NCBI RefSeq assembly: GCF_032452875.1 | Contig: NC_083877.1 | Span: 42,457,724-42,521,723 of the forward strand | DNA from: Bos javanicus | Lineage: Eukaryota > Chordata > Mammalia > Artiodactyla > Bovidae | DNA length: 64,000 nt | Direction of reading: 5' to 3' | In this document: positions 1-11,303 of the stretch, piece by piece | How the letters are laid out: each line of letters starts with the position of its first letter | Position numbering within the stretch: position 1 is the stretch's first letter | The notes under the pieces: model-generated | Told to the model about the DNA's origin: nothing | Databases searched by the model: none | Seen by the model: the letters and a program-made list of their open reading frames with translations, nothing else | Position numbers and translations under genes: made by a program

Positions 1-719
1 ACAACTCTAATTCATGCCATACATACGAAGGCTGGATTCTAGTAAAAAAATTGATGAATCACTAGAAGAGGGAAGGTCAGTTCTTCTTAAACCTATAACC
101 ATGATTGACTGAGTCACAGAAACTCTGATTCAAATGGGGTTAAACAATAGGGGGATTTATTGTTCCATTTAAAAGGCCAGAGGCGAGTTGATTCTAGCAT
201 TGGTTAATCCAGGGGCTCAGTGACATCATGGAAGACCCGGGCTCTATCCAACTTTCTTCTCTGCCACCCTCTATGTGTTGGCTCTTCCCTTGTCCCAAGA
301 CAGATGAAGCTCTTCCAAGCTCTAAATCCCAGCAAGATTTCCAGAGTCAGAGGGAAAGAATGGTCTCTTCTTGCCTGTCACTCCTTAATAGCAAGAAAGT
401 TTCTTCCAGAAGTATGCCCCTAACCAGAAGATTTATTCTCATGTCTCATTGGCTAGAATTGAATCTAGAACACCGTCCCAGGGCTTGACCCATGGTGCCC
501 CTTCCATGGCACCTGGCCATGGGAACCAAGTCAAGGCTTTCCTAAGAGTGGAAGGGATAGATTTAAACAGGCAACTGACAGTGTATATCATACCAGCTTA
601 TCCCCCATGAGCTAATAAATGGCTTATAAATGTGTTTTCGGGAATGTAGTTAGAAGTAAATATATGATGTTAACACATATCCTATCAACTGTTTTTTTGT
701 GTGTGCATGTTCCTTTTGT
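1..719. other. No gene seen; possible old interspersed repeat
   Basis: Two short overlapping open frames occur at 220-488, but they have no recognisable motif and look like chance. The stretch about 60-540 has the feel of an old interspersed repeat, with a CCAAT-like 'ctcattggctagaattg' near 445, but I cannot name a family. Confidence 0.3.
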
Positions 720-826
720 TTACTTTTTTAGCCTCAATTTTAGTTCCTTGACCAGGGATTGATCCAGGATCCTTGGCAGTGAGAGCACAGAGTCTTAATC
801 ATGGGACTTCCAGGCAATTCCCTACT
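720..826 (-). mobile_element. CHR-type SINE (tRNA-Glu-derived), antisense
   Basis: Read on the minus strand this matches the head of the cetartiodactyl CHR SINE: 'ccctggtcaaggaacta' and the 'agtcttaatcatgggactt' block characteristic of the family. It is about 100 bases long, truncated and clearly diverged. The tRNA-related head is what remains. Confidence 0.75.
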
Positions 827-1391
827 CTATTAACTGCTAGATGTTTCATCTGAACTTTCATCAACTTTTGGAAGACACAAAATAATTTTTAATGAGTACC
901 TTTAATGATCCAAGTCTTTCTTAATTCATATCATTTACACTTATTTAAGAGATGTCTTAGGAGTAGGGGAGATGTTATAGGACTTGGAGGCTGCTGCTTC
1001 TCAAGAGTCATCCTGAATGCTCAGGTGTCTTCCGCGGCTCCTCTGTAGACTCATCCAGTCATTGTCTCTGCATCTTGGTCTTGCTCTTTGCTCTTCTTTG
1101 TGCCTGTCTGCTCCTCTAGAGAGGCGTCTGCTTATGTGATGCTCCTATCGCAACCATGTGAATTATGGCCATGTTTACATTTTGGTTCTTTCTTCCAAAC
1201 TGCCTCTCTCACATTTCCATATGATTGATGGATACTCCCAGTTAGGTATATTGCTAGTAACTCAAACTCAGCACATTTAAAGTCACCATGCCTTCTCTCA
1301 TCATCCCCAGTTTTATTCCAAACATTTAATCAAAGCCAACCAACTCAAATTTTATCTTCTTTGTAAAGAACTTTCTGATTTTCACCCATCC
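827..1391. other. No gene or repeat recognised
   Basis: AT-rich ordinary DNA up to the BovB insertion. No frame, splice pattern or promoter stood out. Confidence 0.4.
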
Positions 1392-1401
1392 AATAAAATA
1401 A

Positions 1402-3038
1402 TGGTATGGACCTAACAGAAGCAGAAGATATTAAGAAGAGATGGCAAGAATACACAGAAGAACTGTACAAAAAAGATCTTCACGACCCAGATAATCACGA
1501 TGGTGTGATCACTGACCTAGAGCCAGACATCCTGGACTGAGAAGTCAAGTGGGCCTTAGAAAGCATCACTATGAACAAAGCTAGTGGAGGTGATGGAATT
1601 CCAGTTGAGCTATTTCAAATCCTGAAAGATGATGCTGTGAAAGTGCCGCACTCCATATGCCAGCAAATTTAGAAAACTCAGCAGTGGCCACAGGACTGGA
1701 AAAGGTCAGTTTTCATTCCAATCCCTAAGAAAGGCAATGCCAAAGAATGCTCAAACTACCCCACAATTGCACTCATCTCACATGCTAGTAAAGTAATGCT
1801 CAAAATTCTCCAAGCCAGGTTTCAGTAATATGTGAACCATGAACTTCCTGATGTTCAAGGTGGTTTTAGAAAAGGCAGAGGAACCAGAGATCAAATTGCC
1901 AACATCCACTGGATCATGGAAAAAGCAAGACAGTTCCAGAAAAGCATCTATTTCTGCTTTATTGACTATGCCAAAGCCTTTAACTGTGTGGATCACAACA
2001 AACTGTGGAAAATTCTGAAAGAGATGGGAATACCAGACCACTTGACCTGCCTCTTGAGAAATTTGTATGCAGGTCAGGAAGCAACAGTTAGAACTGGACA
2101 TGGAACAACAGACTGGTTCCAAATAGGAAAAGCAGTACATCAAGGCTGTATATTGTCACCCTGCTTATTTAACTTCTATGCAGAGTACATCATGAGAAAC
2201 GCTGGACTGGAAGAAACACAAGCTGGAATCAAGATTGCCAGGAGAAATATCAATAACCTCAGACATGCAGATGATACCACCCTTATGGCAGAAAGTGAAG
2301 AGGAACTCAAAAGCCTCTTGAATGAAAGTGAAAGTGGGGAGTGAAAAAGTTGGCTTAAAGCTCAACATTCAGAAAACGAAGATCATGGCATCTGGTCCCA
2401 TCACTTCATGGGAAATAGATGGGGAAACAGTGGAAACAGCGTCAGACTTTATTTTTGGGGGCTCCAAAATCACTGCAGTTGGTGACTGCAGCCATGAAAT
2501 TAAAAGACGCTTACTCCTTGGAAGGAAAGTTATGACCAACCTAGATAGCATATTCAAAAGCAGAGACATTACTTTGCCAACAAAGGTCCATCTAGTCAAG
2601 GCTATGGTTTTTCCTGTGGTCATGTATGGATGTGAGAGTTGGACTGTGAAGAAGGCTGAGCACCAAAGAATTGATGCTTTTGAACTGTGGTGTTGGAGAA
2701 GACTCTTGAGAGTCCCTTGGGCTGCAAGGAGATCCAACCAGTCCATTCTGAAGGAGATCAGCCCTGGGATTTCTTTGGAAGAAATGATGCTAAAGCTGAA
2801 ACTCCAGTACTTTGGCCACCTCATGTGAAGAGCTGACTCATTGGAAAAGACTCTGATGCTGGGAGGGATTGGGGGCAGAGCAGAAGGGGACGACAGAGGA
2901 TGAGATGGCTGGATGGCATCATTGACTCGATGGACGTGAGTCTGGGTGAACTCCGAGAGTTGGTGATGTACAGGGAGGCCTGGCGTGCTGCGATTCATGG
3001 GGTTGCAAAGAGTTGGACAGGACTGAGCGACTGAACTG
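1402..3038 (+). mobile_element. BovB (RTE) LINE, 5'-truncated, with TSD
   Basis: This is a sense copy of the ruminant BovB non-LTR retrotransposon covering the reverse-transcriptase region through the 3' end ('gactgagcgactgaactgaa'). It is flanked by an exact 10-bp target-site duplication, aataaaataa, at 1392-1401 and 3039-3048, which fixes both boundaries. The copy starts inside the ORF, so the endonuclease part is missing. Other copies lie at 41633-42174, 48370-49103 and 52046-53173. It is dead: see the coding remnant at 1406-2828. Confidence 0.95.
1406..2828 (+). pseudogene. BovB reverse transcriptase, broken
   Basis: This is the coding remnant of the BovB polymerase, which in an active element copies its RNA into DNA at the target site. 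In the frame starting at 1406 there are in-frame stops at 1538 (tga), 1670 (tag) and 1826 (taa). The frame is then open from 1832 to 2344 and carries the RT blocks FIDYAKAF, QGCILSPCLFN and a degenerate catalytic box in which the usual YADD reads HADD (codons at 2264-2275). An extra A near 2321 shifts the frame. The C-terminal part continues in another frame from 2322 to 2828, with GCESWTVKKAE and FELWCWRRLLR. Loss of the catalytic tyrosine, three stops and the frameshift make this a pseudogene without doubt. Confidence 0.93.
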
Positions 3039-3048
3039 AATAAAATAA

Positions 3049-3289
3049 CACATATCAAGTGCCTGTCATGGGTCTTGACCTACTGTCGACCTCACTATAA
3101 GGTGGTGAGCAAGCCCCCATGGAGCATATGTTCCTGCGCAGTGATGTATCAGATCATGAGTGACCAGTCATCTCTGCAGAAGCTGACCTGTGGTCTCTGA
3201 TCTTCCAGAACTTTCACTGTCTGTGTGAGACACTGTAATAGCAAATTCATACCTTGGAAAGAATTTGGGCAGGGTGCGGTTCTAAGTGC
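3049..3289. other. No feature recognised
   Basis: Short non-repetitive stretch between the BovB and a MIR. Nothing supportable seen. Confidence 0.4.
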
Positions 3290-3425
3290 CTAAAATGTAA
3301 TAACTCATTTAACTATCACGACAACCCTGTGAGGTGGCCCTGTTTGCCCCACCCTTTATAGAGGAGGAAACTAAGAGAAGAAAGATTAAGAAATTCACTC
3401 AGGTTTTTAAAGCCAATAAGTAATA
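3290..3425 (+). mobile_element. MIR SINE, first part
   Basis: The MIR core is readable: 'taactcatttaactatcac', 'aaccctgtgaggt' and 'gaggaggaaactaag', in the usual order. The copy stops where the family would continue into its 'cacacagctagtaagtgg' segment; the following segment appears about 410 bases downstream. Confidence 0.8.
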
Positions 3426-3834
3426 AGCTTCCTTCCTTGAAAGCCAGGAAAGTAAATTAGAGTAAATTCTAGTTTGAGTAAAAGTAAAACATTGAAACTT
3501 AAAATAATGTGATGTTTAGTGCACCTACTTTTTCATTTTCAACATTTTCTCAACTACATCAGTGTCACAGAAAAATAATAGCAGTTAAAACTACAATGAA
3601 ACATCTACATAGGGATACATGTTTTTCTTTTGTTTAGGGCTCCAGTATGACTTGACACAGGATTGCTGGAGACTGTATGTATTTAAACTTTTGCTATTTT
3701 GTGCATCATGAATTTTTTGTATTAATTTTGATTTTTTAAAATATTGCATTAAAATATTTATCTCGATCACCAAACTTTTGGCACCCTTGTAAATTGTGTG
3801 CCCAAGGTGAGCCCTTAACTCTAATCCTGGCCTT
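3426..3834. mobile_element. Unnamed insertion splitting a MIR (candidate)
   Basis: This AT-rich segment lies between two parts of what looks like one MIR. Its end ('caccaaacttttggcaccc' onward) resembles a 3' end of an interspersed repeat, but I cannot name it. Confidence 0.35.
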
Positions 3835-3900
3835 CAGGGGTAGAGCTGGGATTTAAAACAAGGCACTGCGCTCCGGGTCTGTCCTTTTGACTACGGCACA
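3835..3900 (+). mobile_element. MIR SINE, second part
   Basis: 'gtagagctgggatttaaa' followed by 'gggtctgtccttttgacta' matches the 3' half of MIR in the same orientation as 3290-3425, consistent with one element interrupted at 3426-3834. Confidence 0.6.
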
Positions 3901-3937
3901 ACTCATGTCCTAGTACTGTTGATTTCTGTATCGATAT

Positions 3938-4072
3938 CTACATACCACTGCTCTTTCCAATTAAACTAAAAATGCCTTGAGGACACAGACCATATATCAT
4001 ACTGCCTTCCTGTATTCCTAAAGCATCTGGCATGGTGTTTGATATATAGGGTGCTTGATAAAGATTGGCTGA
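3938..4072 (+). mobile_element. L2 LINE 3' end
   Basis: The classical L2 tail is visible in diverged form: 'tgccttgaggacacagacc', then 'ctaaagcatctggcatggt', then 'gggtgcttgataaagattg'. No coding part is present. Confidence 0.7.
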
Positions 4073-5771
4073 AAGGGACTTTTCTAGTAAGCTAAAATTT
4101 ACTGTAGAACCAGCTAATTTTACCACAATTTGTAGTTTTGCTTTCTTTCTGGCAATTTCCCTCTTATATATTACATTTTAATTTTAGAAAGATAATTAAC
4201 TGAATAGCGCATCTCATATAAAGATGATGAATGAACACGTGCTAACAAAAATGTTATAAAAATAAAATGCTTTCTTCCACCTAGTATTGTCTTTTTAGTG
4301 AGACCTTTTGCATTTTTCAGAAATATATGGCCTTTGAAAAGAACATCTGTGTTAGTTTTGTAAGTGAACAGATGGATATAGTAAAGAGAAAGTAGAATGT
4401 TCATTGACATAATTATCAGCTCTTTGGTTACAGTGCAGCAGTTTCTGAAGTACAACATTTCTGTGATTTATGCCTCCCTGCAAACTAGAGCTCTGCTCAT
4501 TACCTCCCACACCTTGCTGGGGATCAGTTCACCTGTGGGTGTACCCCTCTCAGTGTAGTGATGACACGCCTGGGTGGTTATGTTTTCTCCAGCACTACTT
4601 CTGGAAAGGATTGAGGGAAGGGTAATGAGTATCTTCTCTCCTGCCACTGAACTTAGAAATGTGGCCTTTGGAGGGAAGAGGGAATCAGTGATGAACGCAG
4701 GGATTTCTTCATTATATAAAAGCCATTGACTTGTTTTTCTGTATGTTAACATCCTATGAACAGGTTTTAACAGCTTTTGAATTTTATCTTTAAGCAGTCT
4801 ACAGGTAAATTATACAGGATATTCTACCAAGGTATAGAGTAGTATATTCTATACTTTACTATAGTAGATATAGAATTCTATACCTTCTAGTTTATTTATT
4901 AATTTTACAAAAGAGATTTTACAGAGGAGAGCCCAGCAAATTGTCACTTGCTTGACATTTGGGAATTATATGGATGAGCCCTTACTCTCTGGGTTTCTGC
5001 TGAGAATACAATGCTATACTCAGGCTAACTTGGAAATGGTATTATATGATGCAGTATGAAGCACTATGTAATTACCCAAATTCTGCAGCTATTAATATTT
5101 GCTTAATTTTTTGAGGAAACAAGGTGTGAGGAGAACAGTGAGAATTGTGAGTTTGCTCTAAAGGCACTTTTACTAAAGGTCACACTCCCCATAAGATCTG
5201 GTCTTGAAAACCCTGCTCTATTTTTGGTACAAACACAACCTCGTGTATCTTGGGGGGGAGAAGACACACTCCTGGAGAAGATATTATTTTCTCCACACAG
5301 CCTTTAGCTACTCCAGGGGCACCTCTGTATTCATCACTTAGACCAGTATAGACTGTGATGAGTGGCTACAAACTTAGTGAGACTCAAGTCCATTGTAACT
5401 TCTAATAAACTGAGCAGAGAAAATAGTTTCGTGGGTCATCTGAGTGAAACAGGTGAGACACAGTCTTCAAATATATGAAGAAGGGCAGCACGAAGAGTTG
5501 GTACAACATGAGAAAAACAGTTGCAAAGGGTGGAGAGTGGTAGGGTCCAGTGCCTAAGTCCCGGCGTGGACCTTACCTCTCTGAGTTCTCAGGGGAGAGA
5601 ACAAGGCAGCCAGAACACCCTGTGAGGTAAGCTGGAACTTAGACCAGGCACAGCACAAAGGATCAAGTACCCTTTCCATTTCTGCACTGAGGCTAGTTCT
5701 ATGTACCGTGGCAGGATCCCGTAAATTGAGAGACATGAGGATTTAGAGTTCACTTCTGGTCTTAGATTTAG
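4073..5771. other. No gene recognised; AT-rich patch at 4826-4890
   Basis: The patch at 4826-4890 is an imperfect array of tata/atag words ('ctatactttactatagtag'). The rest holds no motif or repeat I can name. Short minus-strand frames at 4171-4752 have no family resemblance. Confidence 0.4.
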
Positions 5772-6113
5772 ATGCTAGAGCCTAAGAAAGTAACAAATGG
5801 GGAGGTCTGTGAGGATGTGATTCAAGAAATACTTGAACTGGGGTCTGAATTGGGGTCAGATTCCACTCTCACAGGAGCCAGGGAGTCATCCGGGCAAGCA
5901 TGGCTGTCACCACCGCTGCTCGTGCTGCCCTTGCTGCTGGCTGCGTGGCCCGGGGCCGCCCCTTCCGCCCAGGCTGTGGCTGCTACCAGCCCCTGTGCTG
6001 GGAACAGCATGCCCAGCTGGGGTGCAGGACAGACTCTGGGCCTTGTGAGTATGGGTCACCATCGGATCTGCCCAAGAGCTGGAAATGGTGCAAGGTGGGA
6101 TGGGGCTGACTAG
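5772..6113 (+). other. Unrecognised 113-codon frame with signal-peptide-like segment
   Basis: The frame begins with a charged stretch and then has a strongly hydrophobic run, WLSPPLLVLPLLLAAWPG, at about residues 43-60, followed by small residues (APSAQA) that would suit signal peptidase. After about residue 65 it is Gly/Ala/Arg-rich and then stops. Downstream DNA to about 6950 keeps an above-average GC content and several short frames in all three phases, including one at 6085-6519, as a decayed retrocopy might. I see no homologous family, no poly(A) tail and no clear splice sites. A leucine-rich run is easily produced by GC-rich DNA, so this may be chance. Confidence 0.25.
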
Positions 6114-7121
6114 GCCAGTGTTACCAGGAACGAGCACACCCCAGCATGGCAGCACCCGCTGGATCCAGCATCCACCCCACCACAGCCCCAAGGAGACCAG
6201 TAACAAGTACCAGGCCAAGGACCAGGAGTGTGACAAGGTTAGCCAGGGCAGAACAGGCGCTGAATTCAGACAGTGCCATATCCTCCAGAACCACAAGAAA
6301 CCACTAGAAAGTTGGTGGCTTCTCCCTCTCTGGGAGGGAGAAGATGATGGCAGAAAGCTAGGCGAGCGGGTCATCAGCCACAGTACAATGGCAACAGGCA
6401 AGATGTCTAATCCCTCTGGAGGCATCTATGCTGAATTCCATGAGGAGGCCCATTTCCGTAGCCAGGTGGGATGTCACCGATGGAAGAGAGTACTGAATTG
6501 TCCAGAATTTACAGAGTGAACCATGGGGTGAGAGAGGCTGTGCGAGGACAGTGACAAAGATGGGAAGAGTACTGATTACAACCTAGCTACCCAGGAGAAC
6601 TGCACATGTGGGGACCCCATCACTTAAGGCAGATGTCTCCAGAAGAACACTTCTTAAAGAAATAATCTCATGATCCATAACCAGAGGGGATTCCATCAAC
6701 ATGGGCCCTGGGTTGGTCCTACCATGGTTTGAAGGAATGGGAGTTAATGTTCAAGTATCTGATGGCTGGTAACAGCACTGAGTACAGAGGAGGGACAGCT
6801 GTCTAAATGCCAGCGTGTGCTGAAGGAGCATTCCTGGGGGAGAGTCTGACTGTGGATGACTTGAACCTACACAGGACGACTTCCTGCCACAGTGATGGCT
6901 GTGAACCATCTACCTGGAGAAGAGTGATCGCTAGACAGTGAATGATGTGACCTACGTTTTATTCAGTGAATGATTCGGCAACTGTAGTCTGTGATGAATT
7001 TAAGAGGCAAAACAGTTCAGACTTGTCACCTGTTTGTCACCTTGAAATCCATGGGAGGGTGGGGGGAGGGGAGATGGCAATTTCAAGTTGCCTAAGGGAT
7101 GAAAAAATACACATGTCACAC
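6114..7121. other. GC-rich stretch with broken frames, unassigned
   Basis: This continues the GC-rich block. Short frames in several phases (for example 6085-6519) are not joined by obvious splice sites. A cysteine-containing phrase near 6590-6620 (ENCTCGD) hints at an extracellular protein but is followed at once by stops. A decayed pseudogene is possible but not demonstrated. Confidence 0.25.
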
Positions 7122-7230
7122 CAGAAAGAGGGAAAGAAGGGAGAAAGAGAGAGAGAAAGGAAGGGAGGAAGGGACGGAGGCTGTCAGGAAGAAAGAGGGG
7201 AGGGAGGGAGGGAGGGAGAGAGGGAAAGGA
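7122..7230 (+). repeat. Polypurine GA/GGGA tract
   Basis: About 110 bases almost entirely of A and G, built from gaaa, gaga and ggga words, with one short interruption near 7176-7190. The overlapping frames on both strands are translations of this tract and not genes. Confidence 0.9.
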
Positions 7231-7655
7231 ACTGAACACCCATCCTGGGGCAAGGTGCTGGCCCCAGGACCGGAGAGACCAGCACGATTAGACACGACGC
7301 TGCCCTCCTGTAGCTGTGATCTGTCTGGGATTGTATATGTTACATGCCAGCCTACTGTAGGTTTTCAAGATTGGACAAGTTGCAAATACACTTTCAGAAC
7401 CACGTGCTAATATGTGTGGAAATAATAACTGAAAAGTCTATAGTGATAGGACTCTGTTTTCCTTCCTTACTTTAGTAGTATTTCTCACACGTCAGAAAAC
7501 CTTTGTATTATGCATCTTCCAGGCCATATTTCTTCAATACCTGCCTTGACTTCTCTCCTGCTGAGCTCTGCTCTACAATACATTTGCCTCCCTAGAAGCT
7601 AATTATAAGCCTGTATTTTAATGCCTACTTACAAGGAAAGCTTGTGTCAAAAGCA
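7231..7655. other. No feature recognised
   Basis: Ordinary sequence between the purine tract and the microsatellite. Nothing supportable. Confidence 0.4.
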
Positions 7656-7691
7656 GCACACATACACACACACACACACATATATATATAA
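7656..7691 (+). repeat. (CA)n then (TA)n microsatellite
   Basis: A run of ca dinucleotides with one interruption passes directly into about four to five ta units. It is short and would be expected to be length-polymorphic. Confidence 0.9.
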
Positions 7692-7891
7692 ATTGCAAAG
7701 AGTACAATTCCAGAACAGTGATGGAGCAATGCCCTTGGATATGTTCACCAAGGAATGATTCAGGGAAGTTGAAATAGGTTGCTTCATGTTAGTGCTGGCC
7801 AAGTCCTGATGCTTAATCAGTGTTTATTGACAATAATCATCATGATAGTGATGAAATGACCTGGTAAAGTTCATTTGGGACACTTTCTAGC

Positions 7892-7900
7892 TATAAAAAG
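7892..7900 (+). promoter_or_regulatory. Candidate TATA box
   Basis: 'ctataaaaagggg' is a near-ideal TATA box. A forkhead-type word, tgtttattga, sits 70 bases upstream at 7821. An initiation site about 30 bases downstream would fall near 7922. The alternative is a chance match in moderately AT-rich DNA. Confidence 0.4.
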
Positions 7901-7921
7901 GGGCAGATGAACTTTTGTGCT

Positions 7922-7958
7922 CGTCAAGATGAGAGCTTAGGTTACTGCAGCATTGAAG
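7922..7958 (+). other. Candidate short non-coding first exon
   Basis: If transcription starts about 30 bases after the TATA box, the transcript would run to a splice donor that fits the consensus very well: AAG|GTAAGT, with GT at 7959-7960. The stretch contains one ATG at about 7929 that meets a stop after three codons, so the exon would be non-coding. No partner acceptor could be assigned. Confidence 0.3.
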
Positions 7959-7964
7959 GTAAGT

Positions 7965-9564
7965 TCATGCCTTTGCAGGTCCACAAAGTTTTTCACTAGT
8001 CCTTCTCAATCTTGAGAAAATAATGTTTCTGTTGTAATAGTAGCTTAGAATATTTGAGTGTTAGGTCTTAAGTTTTGGACTTTTAATCACAGGCTTTCTA
8101 GCTAATGTTACAATCTCTTTTCAGCCTTTGGTCTCCTGAGCCAGTTCTGAAAAGCTGAGATGCTATTATCACTTTCTCTTTTGTACTGAAATGTTATGAG
8201 GTGTAAGGGGAAAAAAAGTATAAATAGGAATAGTTTAAGGATGTATTTACATCTAGGATTTTTGAAGAGAAAACTCAGATCTCCCAATTGTCTTTTATCA
8301 TCTATTTAAGGTCTAGAGCACTGTTGAAGTTCGCCTCCCCTTAAAACCAAACAAACAAAAATTTTTTTCAGAGCTTCCATGAACTTCTGTATTTATAGTT
8401 GGAAAGATATATGGGGCTACACACTTTCAAGCCTCATTGCAGGACCCTAGTTTTAGTGGGATCATGTAAAACCTTGTATTGTTGAAAACCCAACCTTGTA
8501 TTGTCTTCCATCTTGAAGCAGCATTGAGTATTTTATCAAACCGATAGCAAGGAAGTGTTTCACCTGCTTGACTTTTTCTTACTGTTTCATCTGAGTTTCA
8601 GTGCAGTGTGTCTACACCCTGCTGGGTGTGGAGGCCATGACTCACCTAGAGAGAGGATGTAGTTCTCTGGCCACATCCAGGGTGTTGCAGGATGACTGAG
8701 GCACTTCTCACTTGGGCTTGATGCCATTTTGTTCCTTCCCTGGTTCTCACTTGGATATTTGCTTGGCTACTTGCTACCAAGGAGAACCAGTCCGTTGAGT
8801 ATTTGAATATTAATTCCTCTTTCTACACAAGTGGCTGAGCAAGTTTTTACTGGAAGCGTAGACTACTGCCTGAGGAAAGATGGGGGTGGGGAGAAGAGAG
8901 ATTGAGGTTAAAAGGCAAAGGACCTGCAAAAAATAGCTTTCCTGTCTAATTACAAGTTTTATGATGCTTTCCCATTGTCCAGGATCTCTGAGCATAAGAC
9001 TAAGAAAACGTTTTGGTGAGAATAACCTCACATTATCAGTTCACACCAAGGAGCTCCCTCTCTGGCTGCAGCACCACAGCTTGGTCCATTACAACTCAGG
9101 GAGGGACCTGATACCTGGTCATCTGAGTCCTGTGAGTTGCATTTTGTACATAGCACCTTCTCCTTTCACCCTCTCTCAGACTAAGCAGTTTCCCAGAAAG
9201 CTAGTGGCTGCAGGCCAGGTATAACTGCGGGGAGAAGCTACCTGGATAGAAGCAGGTGCAGTCAGGCAAAGGGTGAACTTGTACACCAGGCAACCTTTCC
9301 TCCCGAGGGTGTCAACGCTCTCCTCATTCTCAGAGTCTCGCTCACCCCTGTGTCCTTTTCTTTCCCTCCTGTGGGCACTTCCAGAGCTGGGTAGCTTGGG
9401 TACATTTCTTATCCAAAGCCTTTTCTTTCTTTTTTAAAATATAATATGACTAGTTGATCAAGAGTTGTATCTAAGAATGGTCAGATTGGGTATTTGGGGT
9501 AGTCAGGCCCAAACCCAGCTCTTTATCAGAAATATGGGAGCAGGGGAGAGGGAGAAGCTGGTTA
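7965..9564. other. No gene or clear repeat recognised
   Basis: Mostly non-repetitive sequence. It would be intron if the promoter at 7892 is real. Frames at 8810-9224 lack any family motif. Confidence 0.4.
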
Positions 9565-9960
9565 AAAAATATACACTCTAAAACAACAAGTACCTACTGT
9601 ATATCACAAGGAAATGTATTTAATATCCTATGATAAACCATAGTGGAAAAGAATATGAAAAAGAACGTATACGTGTGTAACTGAATTACTTTGAGGTACA
9701 GCAGACATTAACACAACATTGTAAATCAATCACGAAAGTCAAAGTGTTAGCCACTCAGTGGGGTCTGACTCTACGACCCCATGGACAGGCTCTTCTGTCC
9801 ATGGAATTCTCCAGGCAAGAATACTGGAGTAGGGTAGCCATTCCCTTCCCTAGGAGACCTTCCCGACCCAGGGATAAAACTGAGGTTTCTGACACTGCAG
9901 GCAGATTCTTTATTGTTTGAACCACCAGGAGATCATACTTCAATAAAATAGGGAAAAAAC
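9565..9960 (+). mobile_element. Ruminant L1 3' end, interrupted by a Bov-tA SINE
   Basis: The L1 3'-UTR words are present in order: 'caacaagtacctactgtat', 'aactgaattactttgaggt' and 'acacaacattgtaaatcaa'. The element is then split by a SINE at 9736-9937 and resumes with 'catacttcaataaaat' and a short A-run near 9953. Only about 190 bases of this L1 are left. Confidence 0.8.
9736..9937 (-). mobile_element. Bov-tA SINE, antisense
   Basis: Reverse complement of the ruminant tRNA-derived SINE: the 'accaccaggagatc' head lies at the right and the 'cactcagtggggtctgact' tail at the left. It lies inside the L1 3' end, so it is the younger of the two. Confidence 0.9.
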
Positions 9961-10847
9961 CATTCCAGGATGATATATCTTTACTGATGCATTCCACCAA
10001 AAATTTAAAGAAGACTTAATACCACTCTTTCTCACAATCTTCCTAAATCGAACAGAAGGGAATATTTTTTAACTCATTCTATGAGACCAGCATTACCCTG
10101 ATTCCAAAGCCAGAAAAAGATACTACAAGGAAAGAAAACTATATACCAGGGTCCAATAAGAATATAGCTTTAAAAAAAAATATTAGCAAATCAAATTCAG
10201 CAACATATTAAAAGGATTATGTACCATGACCAAATGGAATTTATTCATGAAATGCAAGGAGAGTTCAATATTTAAAAATCAATTTCTGCAATATACCACA
10301 TTAATGTAATGAAAAAAAAATCTCACAGGATCATTTCAATTAATGCAGAAAACTGTTTGACAAATTTAACACTCAATGACAAAAATACTAAAAAAACTAG
10401 AAACAGAGGGAAACTTCCTCAGTATTAAAAGGCCATATATTAAAAATCCTCAGCAAATATCATACTCAACAGTGAAAGACTGAGAGCTTTTCTCTTAAGA
10501 TTAGGAATGAAAGAAAGACGTCTGCTTCTAGTCAACATAATATTGGAAGTTCTAGCCAGAGATATTAGGCAATAGAAAGAATGAAAACATATCTAAATTG
10601 GAAAGAAAAGAATAAAATTATCTCTTCAGAGATGATAGAATTTTTTATGTAAAAAATTCTAATGATTACACACAAAACAATTAGAGTGAATAATATTTAG
10701 CAGTTGCAGGATACAAAAAAAATACAAAAAATCAGTTACATTTCTATATACTAGCAATGAAAAGTCTGAAATGGAAATTAAGAAAATTATTCCATTTATT
10801 AGGATGTCAAAAAGATAGTATTCAGGAATAAAAAAAATATATTTTTA

Positions 10848-10957
10848 TGGTGACACTGTGCAGCATGTGGGATGTTAGTTCCCCCCCAGGAAACAAACCT
10901 GTGACCTCTGTGGTGGAAGCATAGTCTTAACCACTGGACTACCAAGGAAGTCTCAGG
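10848..10957 (-). mobile_element. CHR-type SINE, antisense
   Basis: Diverged CHR SINE: 'gcagcatgtgggatgttag' and 'cttaaccactggactacca' in reverse orientation, inserted in the L1. Confidence 0.75.
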
Positions 10958-11082
10958 AATACATTTTTAATCAAGGAGGCTAAAGACTTGAACATTGAAA
11001 ATTACAAAACATTGCTGAAGGAAGTTAAAGAACACAAATAAATGGAAAGACATCCTGTGTTCATGGACTGGAAGGCTTGGTA

Positions 11083-11303
11083 AGATGAAGTGTGTTAGTC
11101 ACTTGGTTGTGTGTGACTCTTAGTGACCCCATGAACTGTAGCCCATAGCCCACCAGACTCCTCAGTCCATGGCATTCTCCAGGCAAGAATACTGGAGTGA
11201 ATAGCCATTCCCTTCTCCAGGAGAGCTTCCTGATCCAGGGATCAAACTTGGTCTCTTGCATTGCAGGCAGATTCTTTACCATCTGAGCCACCAAAGAAGC
11301 CCA
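11083..11303 (-). mobile_element. Bov-tA SINE, antisense
   Basis: Full-length reverse-oriented copy from 'gtgtgttagtcacttggtt' to 'gagccaccaaagaagccc'. Flanks taagatgaa and taagttgaa are a plausible but imperfect TSD. Confidence 0.92.

Noticed and set aside
2369..3058. 229-codon minus-strand frame
   Set aside because: It is the antisense of the BovB LINE at 1402-3038. The same peptide recurs at 41531-42067, 48478-48876 and 52349-52726 opposite the other BovB copies.
7000..7410. Arg/Glu/Gly-rich and Pro/Ser/Leu-rich frames
   Set aside because: They arise from the polypurine tract at 7122-7230.
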